Assembly (NCBI GenBank): GCA_034678545.1
Contig: JAXDBS010000032.1
Span: 1-64,000 of the forward strand
Direction: 5' to 3'
DNA: 64,000 nt
From: UBA5614 sp034678545
Lineage (GTDB): Bacteria; Cloacimonadota; Cloacimonadia; Cloacimonadales; Cloacimonadaceae
Numbering within the stretch: the first letter of the stretch is position 1; every line of letters begins with the position of its first letter. The notes beneath the pieces are model-generated. The model was not told the origin of the DNA. It saw only the letters and a program-made list of their open reading frames with translations, and did not search any database. Both the position numbers and the translations under genes were made by a program. Positions 1-10,413 of this stretch are shown one piece after another.

Positions 1-820
1 CGGTGGCGCAAAGCCGGGCCAGGTTGCGGATGCGCCCGATGTAGGCGGCTCTTTCCGTAACGCTGATGACGCCCCTGGCATCCAGCAGGTTGAAGGTGTG
101 TGAGCATTTAAGCAGTTCGTCATAGGCAGGATAGACCAGTTTTTTCAGGATGAGGGCATTGCATTCCGCCTCGCTCATTTTAAAACGTTCAAACAGCATG
201 GAGGTATCAGCGCTCTCAAAGTTATAGCCGGAATATTCGACCTCCCGGTCAAAGAAAAGTTCTTCATAGATGGTTGTGTCATTCCATTTAAGCTGGCGGT
301 AGTCATCGACATTCTGGATATACATGGCAAGGCGCTCCAAGCCGTAAGTTAGCTCTACGCTGACTGGCAGGACGTCCACGCTTCCGACTTGCTGGAAATA
401 GGTGAACTGGCTGATCTCCATGCCGTCCAGCCATACTTCCCAGCCCAGGCCCCAGGCGCCCAAAGTAGGGGATTCCCAGTCGTCCTCCACAAAGCGGATA
501 TCGTGTTTCTCCAGTTCGATCCCGATGGCGGCGAGGCTGTTTAGATAAAGGCTTTGGATGTCGTCAGGAGAGGGCTTGATGATGACCTGGAACTGGTAGT
601 AGTGCTGCAGGCGGTTGGGATTCTGGCCGTAGCGGCCGTCCTTCGGCCTGCGGCAGGCTTGGGGATAGGCCACGGAAACGGGTATGGGTCCCAGCGCGCC
701 GAAGAAGGTGGAGGGGTGAAAAGTCCCGGCCCCCATCTCGATATCATAGGGCTGGACCAGGTTGCAGCCCTGTCCGGCCCAGTAGTTCTGCAGGGTCAGG
801 ATGATATTCTGGAAAGTCAT
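1..820 (-). CDS. glyQ: Glycyl-tRNA synthetase alpha subunit (partial, runs off left edge)
   Basis: This is the alpha (catalytic) subunit of the bacterial alpha2-beta2 glycyl-tRNA synthetase, which charges tRNA-Gly with glycine. The reverse strand reads continuously from ATG at 820 to the window edge, 273 codons. Family-typical blocks are the start MTFQNIILTLQNYWAGQGC, the segment GAGTFHPSTFFGALGP, the stretch YGQNPNRLQHYYQFQVI, and WESPTLGAWGLGWEVW. The usual length is about 290 residues, so only the last residues (or a fused beta subunit) are missing. Its ATG overlaps the stop of the upstream MerR-type gene by 4 bp, which implies translational coupling. The family call is secure; whether glyS follows or is fused cannot be seen. 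Confidence 0.95.
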   Translation of the reverse strand, partial: MTFQNIILTLQNYWAGQGCNLVQPYDIEMGAGTFHPSTFFGALGPIPVSVAYPQACRRPKDGRYGQNPNRLQHYYQFQVIIKPSPDDIQSLYLNSLAAIGIELEKHDIRFVEDDWESPTLGAWGLGWEVWLDGMEISQFTYFQQVGSVDVLPVSVELTYGLERLAMYIQNVDDYRQLKWNDTTIYEELFFDREVEYSGYNFESADTSMLFERFKMSEAECNALILKKLVYPAYDELLKCSHTFNLLDARGVISVTERAAYIGRIRNLARLCAT

Positions 821-1221
821 TCAGTTCTCCGGACCGGCGCTTTCAGGGTGAGCAGCAGGCCGGCGATCTGCTTTTTCATTTCATACAGTTCCCTGATCAG
901 TCTGGCCTTGTCAGACTTGGAAAGGGCGGAGGCATCCTCCGGTTTGGCGGGAGGGGCAAAGAGATCGATCTCCATCTGTTCCGGAACCTTGCGTTCCCGC
1001 TTGAGTTTCTGCCGCGCACCCTCGATCGTGAACTTCTGGTTGTAGAGCATGTCCTTAATCTTTTGCAGCAGTTTGATGTGCTCTTCAGTGAACTGGCGGT
1101 TGCGGCCGTGGTCCTTGCGTGGTCTGAGCTGGGGAAACTCCGTCTCCCAGTAGCGGATGACGTAAGGTTTGACGCCCAGCAGGTTGCTGACCTCGCCGAT
1201 CGTGTAGTAGAATTTACTCAT
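817..1221 (-). CDS. MerR-family transcriptional regulator
   Basis: This is a DNA-binding regulator of the MerR superfamily, 134 residues. The winged helix-turn-helix lies at about residues 4-70: YYTIGEVSNLLGVKPYVIRYWE, then a second helix region with NRQFTEEHIKLLQKIK. A basic, helical C-terminal part follows and probably dimerises. There is no cysteine-rich metal-binding loop, so the effector is unknown. The start at 1221 was chosen over an in-frame upstream start because AGGAGG lies 6-7 bp before it and the MerR domain begins there. The gene overlaps the lnt stop and the glyQ start by 4 bp each, so lnt, this gene and glyQ form one coupled operon. Similar short MerR proteins are common in FCB genomes next to housekeeping genes. 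Confidence 0.9.
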   Translation of the reverse strand: MSKFYYTIGEVSNLLGVKPYVIRYWETEFPQLRPRKDHGRNRQFTEEHIKLLQKIKDMLYNQKFTIEGARQKLKRERKVPEQMEIDLFAPPAKPEDASALSKSDKARLIRELYEMKKQIAGLLLTLKAPVRRTE

Positions 1222-2750
1222 GGTTTGCCTCCTGTCGGGAGGGTTGATTTCTTTCCGGTTGCAAGAGCCCCGATAATAAGCAGAGCGGCCAGTCCCACCA
1301 GCAGGCGGGGCCACGCGTAGATCCTGCAGTAGATAGGGTTTCTTTCTGACACATAAAGCGGGGCGTGTACATTGGCGATATCAAACAGCTTAGTCCTGGC
1401 CAGGATTCTGCCCAGGGGATCGATGGCCATGGTAATGCCCGTGTTGGCGCAGCGGTAGATCTGGATGCGGTTCTCGATGGCGCGGAAGCGGGCCATCATG
1501 CCGTGCACCCAGGGCCCGGACGAACGCCCGAACCAGGCGTCATTGGTTATATTGACCAAGAAGTCGATTTTTTCTGGTGGGCTGCTGGTCTGGTTATCCA
1601 GGCTTCGCCAGGCCATCTGTCTGGTAAGTTCGGGAAAAGCGATTTCAAAGCAGATCTGGGGCGAGAAGGTCACTCCGCCACTTGTGTAGTAGCGGGGGGC
1701 CGGGCCGTATTCCCAGTTAGCCTGGCCGAACTGCAGTTTCCACAAGAAGGGAAAGACATGCAGCAGAGGGATGCGTTCTCCCACCGGGACCAGAACCATT
1801 TTGTAATAGGGCTCGGCCGGCGGCTGTCCAGTCCGGAACAGGGTGGCGGCATTGTAATAATACATCTCGCCTGGATAACCGGGCGGGGCTGGCAGGGTGT
1901 CCGGGAAGCCTGCAAAAATATCCAGTTTGTACGCTTCGCACAGGTCTTGGATCAGGGTCCGAAAATAAGCTTCGCGCAGGACATAAGCCGGCATGGCCGC
2001 TTCCGGCCAGATCAGCAGGCGGGTGGAATCTCTAGCCGCGGCGGCGGTCATCTCCGCGTAGCGCTTGTAGAGTTCTTCAAAATGTTCTGATTCCCATTTG
2101 TCCTCTTGGGGGATGCTGGGCTGCATCATCGTGATGGAGGCATCGGCCCGTTCCAGGTGAAGGGTGCGCAGGCACCAGAGCCCGTAACCGCCCCAGATAA
2201 GCAGGAGCACTCCCGTCCAGATCAGATAACTCCATTTGCGCTGCAGGATTTGATAGAAGAAAATGTTGGCCAGCAACAGCAGCAGAGAGAGCAGCACCAC
2301 TCCCCCCAGGTCGGCGGCCTGCAGCAGCAACGAATAATCCGTCAAAGCGTAGCCGAGATTGATCCAGGGGAAGCGGAACTCCGTAAAATTCTGCAGGTAT
2401 TCCACGACTAAAAAGATGAGAATAAAACCGATGAACCTGAACCTGGGCAGCCTCTGCCAGATCAGCTGAATGGCGGCAAAGGCGGCAAAGAAGTAAAGAG
2501 AATAGAACAGCAGGATGCCGACCAGGCCTCCGGAAGTGACGCCCCAGATCCAGTGCAGCCAGAGGGAAAGATTGACAACACTGTAAATAGCCGCGTCCAT
2601 CAGCAGGACCTTCCAGCTTTTTTTGCCGCTCCCGAAGTAATAAAGCAATGGCACCAGGGACAGGAATCCCAGCCAGCCGGTGTACAGGGGCAGGCGCGCC
2701 AGGCCGGTCAAAACGGCACTCAGCAGCACCAGCAGCCAGCTTCTCCTCAC
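1218..2750 (-). CDS. lnt: Apolipoprotein N-acyltransferase
   Basis: Lnt adds the third acyl chain to the N-terminal cysteine of lipoproteins in the inner membrane, the last step before sorting to the outer membrane. The 510-residue protein has about six N-terminal membrane segments (residues 5-190), a periplasmic nitrilase-like domain (about 200-480) and a final membrane helix. The nitrilase triad is visible: Glu250 in LLIWPEAAMP, Lys317 in YYKMVLVPVGERIP, and Cys367 in SPQICFEIAFPEL. Lgt, which does the first step, is encoded at about 18.5 kb, and many lipoproteins are encoded in this window. The gene sits 4 bp downstream of a lipoprotein gene and overlaps the MerR gene. Confidence 0.95.
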   Translation of the reverse strand: MRRSWLLVLLSAVLTGLARLPLYTGWLGFLSLVPLLYYFGSGKKSWKVLLMDAAIYSVVNLSLWLHWIWGVTSGGLVGILLFYSLYFFAAFAAIQLIWQRLPRFRFIGFILIFLVVEYLQNFTEFRFPWINLGYALTDYSLLLQAADLGGVVLLSLLLLLANIFFYQILQRKWSYLIWTGVLLLIWGGYGLWCLRTLHLERADASITMMQPSIPQEDKWESEHFEELYKRYAEMTAAAARDSTRLLIWPEAAMPAYVLREAYFRTLIQDLCEAYKLDIFAGFPDTLPAPPGYPGEMYYYNAATLFRTGQPPAEPYYKMVLVPVGERIPLLHVFPFLWKLQFGQANWEYGPAPRYYTSGGVTFSPQICFEIAFPELTRQMAWRSLDNQTSSPPEKIDFLVNITNDAWFGRSSGPWVHGMMARFRAIENRIQIYRCANTGITMAIDPLGRILARTKLFDIANVHAPLYVSERNPIYCRIYAWPRLLVGLAALLIIGALATGKKSTLPTGGKP

Positions 2751-2754
2751 GCCT

Positions 2755-3603
2755 TTAATCCTCCCTGTAGGCCGGCATAACTGTCAGGACCTCGTTACGC
2801 TTCACCAGCAGCAGGGCGACCGGAGCTGCGAACAGGTTGGTCTCTGCCGCATTCCAGCCCAAGGGAAGAAGGATATCCGTGTCCAGATAACGCAGGATCC
2901 CATCCCCGTAGGAATAGAAGTTCTGAAACTGGTCCAAAACCACCTGTCCCTGATGGTCGCGCACATGCTGGCCCAGCGATGTGAAAACCGAGGTCAGGCC
3001 GGCGGCCGCATCATAGATTGCAACGTAATCACGGCCCGCGGTGAGGTTGGTGGCGTTTTGCACTTCGAACCTGCCGAACCGGTAAAGCCGGGTGCCGTCA
3101 AAGCCGGAGATCTTGACCAGTTCCTGGACGGCGGCGTCGAAAACGATCAGGTCGCCTTCCGGAGTGGAACAGAGCCGGGACGGCTGGTTCATTCCCTGCA
3201 ACTCGATATCGGCGACCCATTTACCGTCGGGGTTGAACTTGCTGACCCGGCGGGCAAAGGAATCCAGCGCCAGCAGGTTGCCGGTGGGGTCCAGTGCGAT
3301 GTCGCTCAGTCTCTGAAAATTGCCTTTATCCGTGCCCAGTCCGCCAATCAGATTGAGTTGCCGGCTGTCACGCAAGAAATGTATCTCAGGCCTGTTTTCT
3401 TCCCACAGGTAATAGGTGCCGCTGGTCACGTCCAGCAGGCATTTTTCCACGTTGTAGGGGAACTGCCTGGTCTCTGCCGCCTGCAGCCGAAGGGGCGGCA
3501 TCTGCCTGACCGTTTCCAGATTTGAACAGCTTGCAAGGGCCAGGCACGCTGCCAGGCAGATCGTGATGCTGACTCCGGTGCGGACGGGGCTGAGCTTAGC
3601 CAT
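2755..3603 (-). CDS. Lipoprotein with NHL-like beta-propeller
   Basis: This is a predicted lipoprotein of 282 residues of unknown function. The N-terminus has a basic stretch, a hydrophobic core and a lipobox ending in ALASC at about residues 22-26. The rest looks like an incomplete beta-propeller with NHL/6-bladed features: the segments GGLGTDKGNFQRLSDIALD and PTGNLLALDSFARRVSKFNPDG have the spacing of NHL repeats. Such proteins usually bind ligands or partners rather than catalyse reactions. It lies between recJ (6 bp away) and lnt (4 bp away) in the same operon. The start ATG at 3603 has only a weak ribosome-binding site (CAGGT), consistent with coupled translation from recJ. Confidence 0.8.
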   Translation of the reverse strand: MAKLSPVRTGVSITICLAACLALASCSNLETVRQMPPLRLQAAETRQFPYNVEKCLLDVTSGTYYLWEENRPEIHFLRDSRQLNLIGGLGTDKGNFQRLSDIALDPTGNLLALDSFARRVSKFNPDGKWVADIELQGMNQPSRLCSTPEGDLIVFDAAVQELVKISGFDGTRLYRFGRFEVQNATNLTAGRDYVAIYDAAAGLTSVFTSLGQHVRDHQGQVVLDQFQNFYSYGDGILRYLDTDILLPLGWNAAETNLFAAPVALLLVKRNEVLTVMPAYRED

Positions 3604-3609
3604 ACCTGA

Positions 3610-5331
3610 TCAGTCGGCTGCCAGTCCGATTTCCTTGAGCTTGCCCTGGATCGCGCTTTTGTTGCCGAAGCGGTTGTATTCCAGGGTATAGGCGATGTCA
3701 ATGACCGCGCCCTTCTTGAGCAGCGGCAGAAAGTTTCCCTGGTTATACCCGATCAGGTCGAGATGGTTGCCGTTTTTCATCACTTTCAGCTTGAGGTGGT
3801 TGCGTCCCACTGTGTAGGGATAGTTGGCGACAGTCACCTGCCGGGTCAGGAAGACGGGATGATGGTTTTCGGGGCCAAAGGGTGCGAAGCGGTCCATCCA
3901 GACCATCAGGGAGTCGTTGATGTCATACAACTCCAGTTCGTGGTCCACTTTCAGAGGCGGCTTCACCTTTTCCAACTGCAGATGCCCGGAGATGTAGCGG
4001 CTGAGCTCATTTTCAAAGCGGTCGATATACTCCTGGCAGATGGTGAGGCCGATGGCATACTTGTGGCCGCCGAAGCTGTGCAGGTTGTGCTCCACGTGCT
4101 TGAGCGCCTCGAACAGGTCAAAGTCCGCCACACTTCGTCCGGAGCCGCTGCCGAAGCCGTCCTTGAAAGAGATCATGATCACGGGGCGGTAATATTTTTC
4201 CACCAGCTTGGAGGCCACGATCCCGATCACGCCCTGGTGCCAGTCGTCCGAACTGATCACCATGCAGGGCGTGTCCGCCAGGTTCTTGTATTTCTTTTCG
4301 ATGATGTCGCAGGCTTCGATAAAGGTCTTCTGGTCTTCCTGCTGGCGCAGGGAGTTTTGCCTTTCGATCACCTCGGCGAGTTCCAGGCTGCGTCCCTCTT
4401 CCGTGGAGATCAGCAGTTCCACCGCTGTGGCGGCGCTGCCCATGCGTCCGGCGGCGTTGATGCGGGGTGCGATTCCAAACACGATGTCGGTGGTGTCCAG
4501 GTTCTTCTGGTTGAGGTTGCTGATCTGGACCAGCGCGTTCAGGCCCTTGTTCTTTTTCTCGATCAGATGCTGCAGCCCGATGCTGGCGAATACGCGGTTC
4601 TCGTCCAGCAGGGGAACGATGTCGGCGATGGTGCCGACCGCCACCAGGTCCATGTATTTCAGGATGTTTTCCGGTGTGGCAATGTTGAGGCGCTGATAGA
4701 TCGCCATCAGCAGCTTGTAGGCCACTCCCACACCCGCCAGGTGGGGGAAGGGATACCGCGAACCCTGCAGTTTGGGGTTGATGATGGAATGGGCTGGGGG
4801 CAGTTCCTCCTTGGGGTTGTGGTGGTCGGTGACTATGATCTCCATGCCCATGGCGTTGATGGCTGTGATCTCCTCGATCGCGTTGACTCCGCAGTCTACG
4901 CTGATGATCAGTTTGGCGCCGGTGGCCTTGAGCTGGTCCAGGCTGTTCAGGGAAAGCCCGTAGCCGTCGATCATGCGGTGCGGGATGTAAAAGCCGACTT
5001 CGCCCCCGATCCGCTTCAGGCCCAGGTAGAGCAAAGCGGTGGCGGTGGTGCCGTCCACGTCGTAGTCGCCGTAGATCGTGATTTTCTCTTTGGCTTCAAG
5101 GGCGGCTAGGATGCGGGTTACGGCTTTGTCCATCTGGTCGAAGAGGTAGGGATTGTGCAGCTTTTCCAGCCTGGGATGAAAGAATTCCCCGATCTCCTCC
5201 GGGGTCCGGTAACCTTTCCAGTACAGCAGCTCCGCTATCATAACGGGGCATTTGAGTGCCTGGGTGATTGTTCTGACCGCGGCTTGCGCGTCGTTATCCA
5301 AGGGCGGCGGCAATTCCCACTGCTTGTCCAT
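3610..5331 (-). CDS. recJ: Single-stranded-DNA-specific exonuclease RecJ
   Basis: RecJ is a 5'-3' single-strand exonuclease used in recombination and mismatch or base-excision repair. The 573-residue protein has the DHH phosphoesterase domain, with ITIYGDYDVDGTTATALL at about residues 85-102 and the DHH motif in IIVTDHHNPKEELP at about 166-179. The DHHA1 domain follows, with the glycine-rich FGGHKYAIGLTI in place of the usual GGHxxAAG. A C-terminal OB-like part ends the protein, and the length is normal for RecJ. An in-frame TTG lies 6 bp further upstream (5337); the ATG at 5331 was preferred because AAAGG lies 7 bp before it. Confidence 0.95.
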   Translation of the reverse strand: MDKQWELPPPLDNDAQAAVRTITQALKCPVMIAELLYWKGYRTPEEIGEFFHPRLEKLHNPYLFDQMDKAVTRILAALEAKEKITIYGDYDVDGTTATALLYLGLKRIGGEVGFYIPHRMIDGYGLSLNSLDQLKATGAKLIISVDCGVNAIEEITAINAMGMEIIVTDHHNPKEELPPAHSIINPKLQGSRYPFPHLAGVGVAYKLLMAIYQRLNIATPENILKYMDLVAVGTIADIVPLLDENRVFASIGLQHLIEKKNKGLNALVQISNLNQKNLDTTDIVFGIAPRINAAGRMGSAATAVELLISTEEGRSLELAEVIERQNSLRQQEDQKTFIEACDIIEKKYKNLADTPCMVISSDDWHQGVIGIVASKLVEKYYRPVIMISFKDGFGSGSGRSVADFDLFEALKHVEHNLHSFGGHKYAIGLTICQEYIDRFENELSRYISGHLQLEKVKPPLKVDHELELYDINDSLMVWMDRFAPFGPENHHPVFLTRQVTVANYPYTVGRNHLKLKVMKNGNHLDLIGYNQGNFLPLLKKGAVIDIAYTLEYNRFGNKSAIQGKLKEIGLAAD

Positions 5332-5853
5332 AATCAAACCTTTATCTATTTATTGTTTAAATACTGCGGAGGGTGAGAAAAACCGGCGGCTCCGTTCTGG
5401 CCTTTGCCTTGCGGCTGACGGGGCCGGGTCCGCTTGATTTTCCACAATTTTACAATATCTCAGAAAGGCTTGATCTTGTAAAGGAATTATTTGTTAACCT
5501 GAGCAAGCTCAGTCCAAGCTCGAGATCGCAATTGCTAACTTCTATATTATATAATGTGATATGGCTATTCGGAAAAACGGCCTCCAATCTGAGCCTGGCT
5601 TCAGTAGCTTTCTATCCCCCGAAACCAGAAAGGATAATCCCGATCCACAGCTGCCTGCTCTATAGACCGGCTGAGCCCCGGCCTGCTGGCAGCTGATCCT
5701 CTATGCGCACTTATTGCATCACGGTGGGATCACTCCCAGATAACCTTCAGATGAGGGCACTTATGCGGTTATCTGAGGGTGATCTCAGAGTCGTTTGCAA
5801 CTCATGCTTCAAGGGCGGAGCAGGGACACATTAATATAATTAAGAGAATTATC
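5332..5853. other. 522-bp intergenic gap with an inverted 11-bp-period array
   Basis: No coding region in this gap looks real. A 107-codon open frame at 5373-5696 has no family features and no ribosome-binding site. The right half carries the inverted repeat described separately (5712-5789). The recJ promoter should lie near 5340-5450, but no clear -35/-10 pair was recognised. Confidence 0.6.
5712..5789. repeat. Inverted array of 11-bp units (5.7 kb copy)
   Basis: Arms at 5727-5745 and 5767-5785 are complementary at 16 of 19 positions. On the minus strand, three 11-bp units begin at 5744, 5733 and 5722 (GTTATCTGGGA, GTGATCCCACC, GTGATGCAATA). On the plus strand, two units begin at 5768 and 5779 (GTTATCTGAGG, GTGATCTCAGA). 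The shared core is GTkATC, repeated at exactly 11 bp. The architecture matches the arrays at 14.1, 32.2, 43.7 and 57.1 kb, although the unit sequence is different. Confidence 0.6.
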
Positions 5854-6417
5854 CTACCTTGCCTGCAGGGCCTTGTGCGTGTCCACCAGCATGGACAAGG
5901 CGTAGCCGGCGCAGACCAGGAGCAGACCCCCGACCTCGGAGCCCAGCAGGAGCAGACCGAGGCGGATGTCATGCGCCAGGTTCAGGGCGGGAGTCAGCAG
6001 AAAGATGAAGAAGCCGAAAGCGGCCAGCATGACCGCCAGGCCGGTGGTGGAGAGCAGAACGGGAAGCATTTTCTCCTTGGATGTCCTGGCCAGCAGGAAC
6101 AGGTAGGCACAGATCAGGACGGGCAGGCTGAAAAAGGTGAAGTCGAATAGGAAGAAGCGATTGAAATAGACATAGAACAGCAGCGACAGGGCTACACCCA
6201 GGACCAGGAAAATGTAGCCCGCCACTGCGGGCCGCTTCCAGGTCAGGATCAGGGTCAGCAGCAGCAGCAGGGCGGGGATGTTGTGGATCAGGAATCCCGC
6301 CAGTTGCATGCCCAGGCCGGCTTTGGAGGAAAACACATCCAGGGAAAACATCCCCATGAATAGAACCACCAGGATCATGACTATACGGGGTATCCAGATA
6401 AACCAATGGCATTTCAT
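5854..6417 (-). CDS. Small integral membrane protein (DUF7670-like)
   Basis: This is a 187-residue, very hydrophobic protein with about six predicted membrane helices: IVMILVVLFMGMFSLDVF, the LLLLLTLIL helix, a VAGYIFLVLGVALSLLFYVY helix, FSLPVLICAYLFLLA, a TGLAVMLAAFGFFIFLL helix and a final GLLLVCAGYALSML. The pattern resembles small uncharacterised membrane proteins found widely in FCB and Firmicutes genomes. No catalytic residues stand out and no function can be assigned. AAGGAG lies 7 bp before the ATG at 6417. It is divergent from mazG across a 190-bp gap. Confidence 0.75.
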   Translation of the reverse strand: MKCHWFIWIPRIVMILVVLFMGMFSLDVFSSKAGLGMQLAGFLIHNIPALLLLLTLILTWKRPAVAGYIFLVLGVALSLLFYVYFNRFFLFDFTFFSLPVLICAYLFLLARTSKEKMLPVLLSTTGLAVMLAAFGFFIFLLTPALNLAHDIRLGLLLLGSEVGGLLLVCAGYALSMLVDTHKALQAR

Positions 6418-6607
6418 GGCAAACTCCTTATTTCATAATCAGGAACATAGCTAAACTGACAGCCATTCATTTGTCAAGGGAAATGTTTCTGCCAGGCAAG
6501 GTGTAGCGGCGGCCGGGGATAAGGCTGAAGATAAAACTTGTCAAAAGACAGCCTTTCCCTGATAAGACATAATTACATAATAACGCATAGAGAAGGTAGA
6601 TTGGATC

Positions 6608-7375
<768 letters not shown>

Positions 7376-8877
7376 CCGCTACCTGGGGCTCAGGATCTAC
7401 CTGATCTCGGGAATCATTATCCTGCTGCTGTTTTTCGGCATCTACACCCAGGTGCTGATCCGCAACGCCCAGCGGGACGCGCAGTTCGTCCCGCACCTGC
7501 TGGCGCAGTACATCGCCTACACGGACAGCTACCTGCGCAGCGCCGAAAAAAACACCCAGCTGCTGACCGAGGTCATGGTCGAATACCTCAAATCGGCGGG
7601 GGAGGCCGATTACCAGGAACACATGTGGAATTACCTCAATACGGAGTTCATGAAAAGGATCCAGATCCCCATCATCATCACCGACAGCAACAGCAACCCC
7701 AACAGCTGGTATCACGTGGCGGTGCCGGACAGCATACCCTTCAACGAACTGGAGCCTGACCAGATCCTGCAGCTGCGCTCCAGCCTGACAACCATGCAGC
7801 CGATCCCGATCATGTATGAAAACGAGATCCTGGGCTATGCCTATTTCCAGAAGCCCAGTTCCTTTCAGGAGTTTATCAAGAAGATAGATTATTCCATCCT
7901 GGTCACCGATCGCAACAAGAATCCCCTTTACTGGCGAAATATGGAGATCCCTGAGAACAAAACCTATGCTGAGCTTTCCCCGGCCGAACGCCAACTCCTG
8001 CAGGAAAAGGCCGGCGCCATGTATGAGATCCCCATTACCAGCGAAACCGACAGCCTGGGCTATGCCTATTTCACCAGTTCCGTTTCCTTACAGAGGATTC
8101 CCTACCTGCTGTATGTGGAATTGGTCCTGATGCTTCTGGTTGTGCTGTTCGGTATCTACGGGCTGCGCCTGCTCAAGATCACGGAAAAGGATTCGCTCTG
8201 GATCGGGCTGGCCAAGGAGACCGCACACCAGTTCGGTACGCCGATCACTTCCCTGATGGGCTGGGTGGACTATCTCCGGGCCCATCCCAAGGGCTTCCGG
8301 ACCGAGGACGAGTATTACCGTTTCATAGACTGGATGAACGCCGACCTGGACAAGCTCAAGACCATCGCCTCCCGCTTCGGCAAGGTGGGTTCCACCATCA
8401 AGCTGGAACCGCATGACCTCAACGCCGTGCTCAGCGAGGTCGTGGATTATTTCCGGGAAAGGTTGCCCCACCAGAGTTCCCGCATCATGATCAGCTACAT
8501 CAGCAAGCTCTACAACGCCAAGGTCCTGATGGATGTGGAACTGATCAAGTGGACCATGGAAAACCTGATCAAGAACAGCATTGACGCCATCGGCCAGAAG
8601 GGCGGCAACATCATCATCACCGCTACCGCCAAGCGCCCCTGGGTCTATATCCACGTCATGGACGAGGGCCGCGGCATGCCCCGCTCCATGTGGAAAAAGA
8701 TCTTCGACCCCGGCACCACGACCAAGAACCGGGGTTGGGGCCTGGGGCTGAGCCTGGCCAAGCGCATAATTGTCGAATACCACCAGGGCCGGATCAAGGT
8801 CCTGGAAAGCGTGCCAGGCGAGGGCGCCACCATCGAGGTTATGCTGCACGCGCAGCAGGAAAGCTGAGGAGGTTCAC

Positions 8878-10413
8878 GTGTTTGTGGTAAGTTCTGAACA
8901 AATGAAAAACATCGACCTGAAGACGATCAGGGACTATGGCATCCCGGCTCGGCAGCTCATGGAAAACGCCGGCAACGGCTGCGCCTCCTACCTGATCGGC
9001 AATCATGACCACTCGCTCAAGCGGGGCGTGGTTGTCCTCTGCGGGCACGGCAACAACGGCGGGGACGGCTATGTGCTTGCCCGCATCCTGCATGAACACA
9101 GGTATCCGGTGACAGTCATCGACCTGGGCGAAGGCACTCCCAGCCCTGAGACCAGGGCCGGCAAAGAGCTGTGTGAGAAGCTCAAGATCGAATTCGTGAG
9201 GCCGGAGGACCATGATTATGCCGAAATGGTTGAGGAGGTTCTTTCCGGTTGCGGTGTGATCGTTGACGCCATTTACGGGATCGGCTTCCGGGGCAGGCTG
9301 CAGGGCGCCATTGCCGCCATGGTCGAGGAGGTCAATGCCACAAACGCTTTCAGGGTGGCCATTGACATGCCTTCCGGCGTCCATGCCGACACGGGCTATG
9401 CTGAGCTGGCCTTTGAAGCGCATCTGACTTTGACCATGGAAGTGATGAAATATGGCCAGCTGCTGGGCCGGGGCAGGCAATGCTGCGGGCAGACGTCTGT
9501 TGTCTCCATCGGCATCCCCATGGCGGCGCTGAAACAGGAGCAGAAATCTTATCTGATGACGCTGCCCATCGCGCTTTTACCGGAACGTGACAGGTGTGCC
9601 CACAAGGGCGATTGCGGACGGCTGGCCATGTTTGCCGGCTCACCCGGTTTCACGGGCGCCGCCTTCCTGGCTGCCCAGGCAGCCTTGCGGGCAGGGGCGG
9701 GACTGGTCACCCTGTTCTGCCATCCGGAGCATTTTCTGCACTATGTCTCCAAACCGCAGGAAGTCATGGTCAAACCCGTTCCCCTGCTGGAGGGCGGGGA
9801 ACTGGATATACCGGCCCTGCAAACCGAACTGGAAAAATACGACGCGCTTCTGCTGGGCCCCGGCTGCGGCATGAATGACCATACCGCCCGGTTGCTGAAG
9901 TTTGTGACGGAGCACTGGCAAAAGCCGGCTGTGATCGACGCGGACGGGCTCAACGCCCTGGCCCTGCATCCCGAGCTGTATGGGAAGCTGTCCGGCCGGA
10001 ACATCATCCTGACCCCGCACTGGGGGGAGTTCTGCCGCCTGGCCAAAGTCGGAATGGGTGCCCTGCATAACGATTGCCTCAGCGAACTGAGGAAATTCGT
10101 GGAGGCGCACAACCTGCAGGTCCTGCTCAAGAGCCACACCAGCATTTATTGCGACAGCAGCACAACCTTTTTCAACACCAGCGGCAACGACGGACTCGCC
10201 ACCGGCGGCAGCGGTGACATTCTGGCCGGGTTGATCACCTCCTTTCTGGGACAGAAAATGAGCCCCCGCTTCGCTGCAGGTTCGGCTGCCTTCCACCTGG
10301 GCTACACGGCTGAGTTGCTGGCCGGGCAGCGGGAGACCTTTTCCATTACGCCCACCGATATCCTCGACAATATCTTTGCATTCTTAGAGGAAGATGAAAC
10401 AGCCGAGGAATAG
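8878..10413 (+). CDS. nnr: Bifunctional NAD(P)H-hydrate epimerase / dehydratase
   Basis: This enzyme repairs NAD(P)H damaged by hydration. The N-terminal half (NnrE-like, about 1-215) epimerises R- and S-hydrates, and the C-terminal half (NnrD-like, about 225-500) dehydrates the S form using ADP. The epimerase shows VVLCGHGNNGGDGYVLAR and the lysine/aspartate region DAIYGIGFRGRLQG. The dehydratase shows ALLLGPGCG, PAVIDADGLNAL and NDGLATGGSGDILAGLITS, the last being the nucleotide-binding signature. The fused form of about 510 residues is common. The start is a GTG at 8878 with GAGGAGG 6 bp upstream; the first ATG is eight codons later, inside the conserved start. The next gene overlaps its end by 20 bp. 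Confidence 0.95.
   Translation: MFVVSSEQMKNIDLKTIRDYGIPARQLMENAGNGCASYLIGNHDHSLKRGVVVLCGHGNNGGDGYVLARILHEHRYPVTVIDLGEGTPSPETRAGKELCEKLKIEFVRPEDHDYAEMVEEVLSGCGVIVDAIYGIGFRGRLQGAIAAMVEEVNATNAFRVAIDMPSGVHADTGYAELAFEAHLTLTMEVMKYGQLLGRGRQCCGQTSVVSIGIPMAALKQEQKSYLMTLPIALLPERDRCAHKGDCGRLAMFAGSPGFTGAAFLAAQAALRAGAGLVTLFCHPEHFLHYVSKPQEVMVKPVPLLEGGELDIPALQTELEKYDALLLGPGCGMNDHTARLLKFVTEHWQKPAVIDADGLNALALHPELYGKLSGRNIILTPHWGEFCRLAKVGMGALHNDCLSELRKFVEAHNLQVLLKSHTSIYCDSSTTFFNTSGNDGLATGGSGDILAGLITSFLGQKMSPRFAAGSAAFHLGYTAELLAGQRETFSITPTDILDNIFAFLEEDETAEE

Noticed and set aside
5395..5460. Similarity of GCCTTTGCCTTGCGGCTGAC to text near 56930
   Set aside because: A short partial match with gaps; not enough to call a repeat without an alignment.
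5373..5696. Small plus-strand gene of 107 codons
   Set aside because: No ribosome-binding site, no family features, and the translated composition is like random intergenic DNA.
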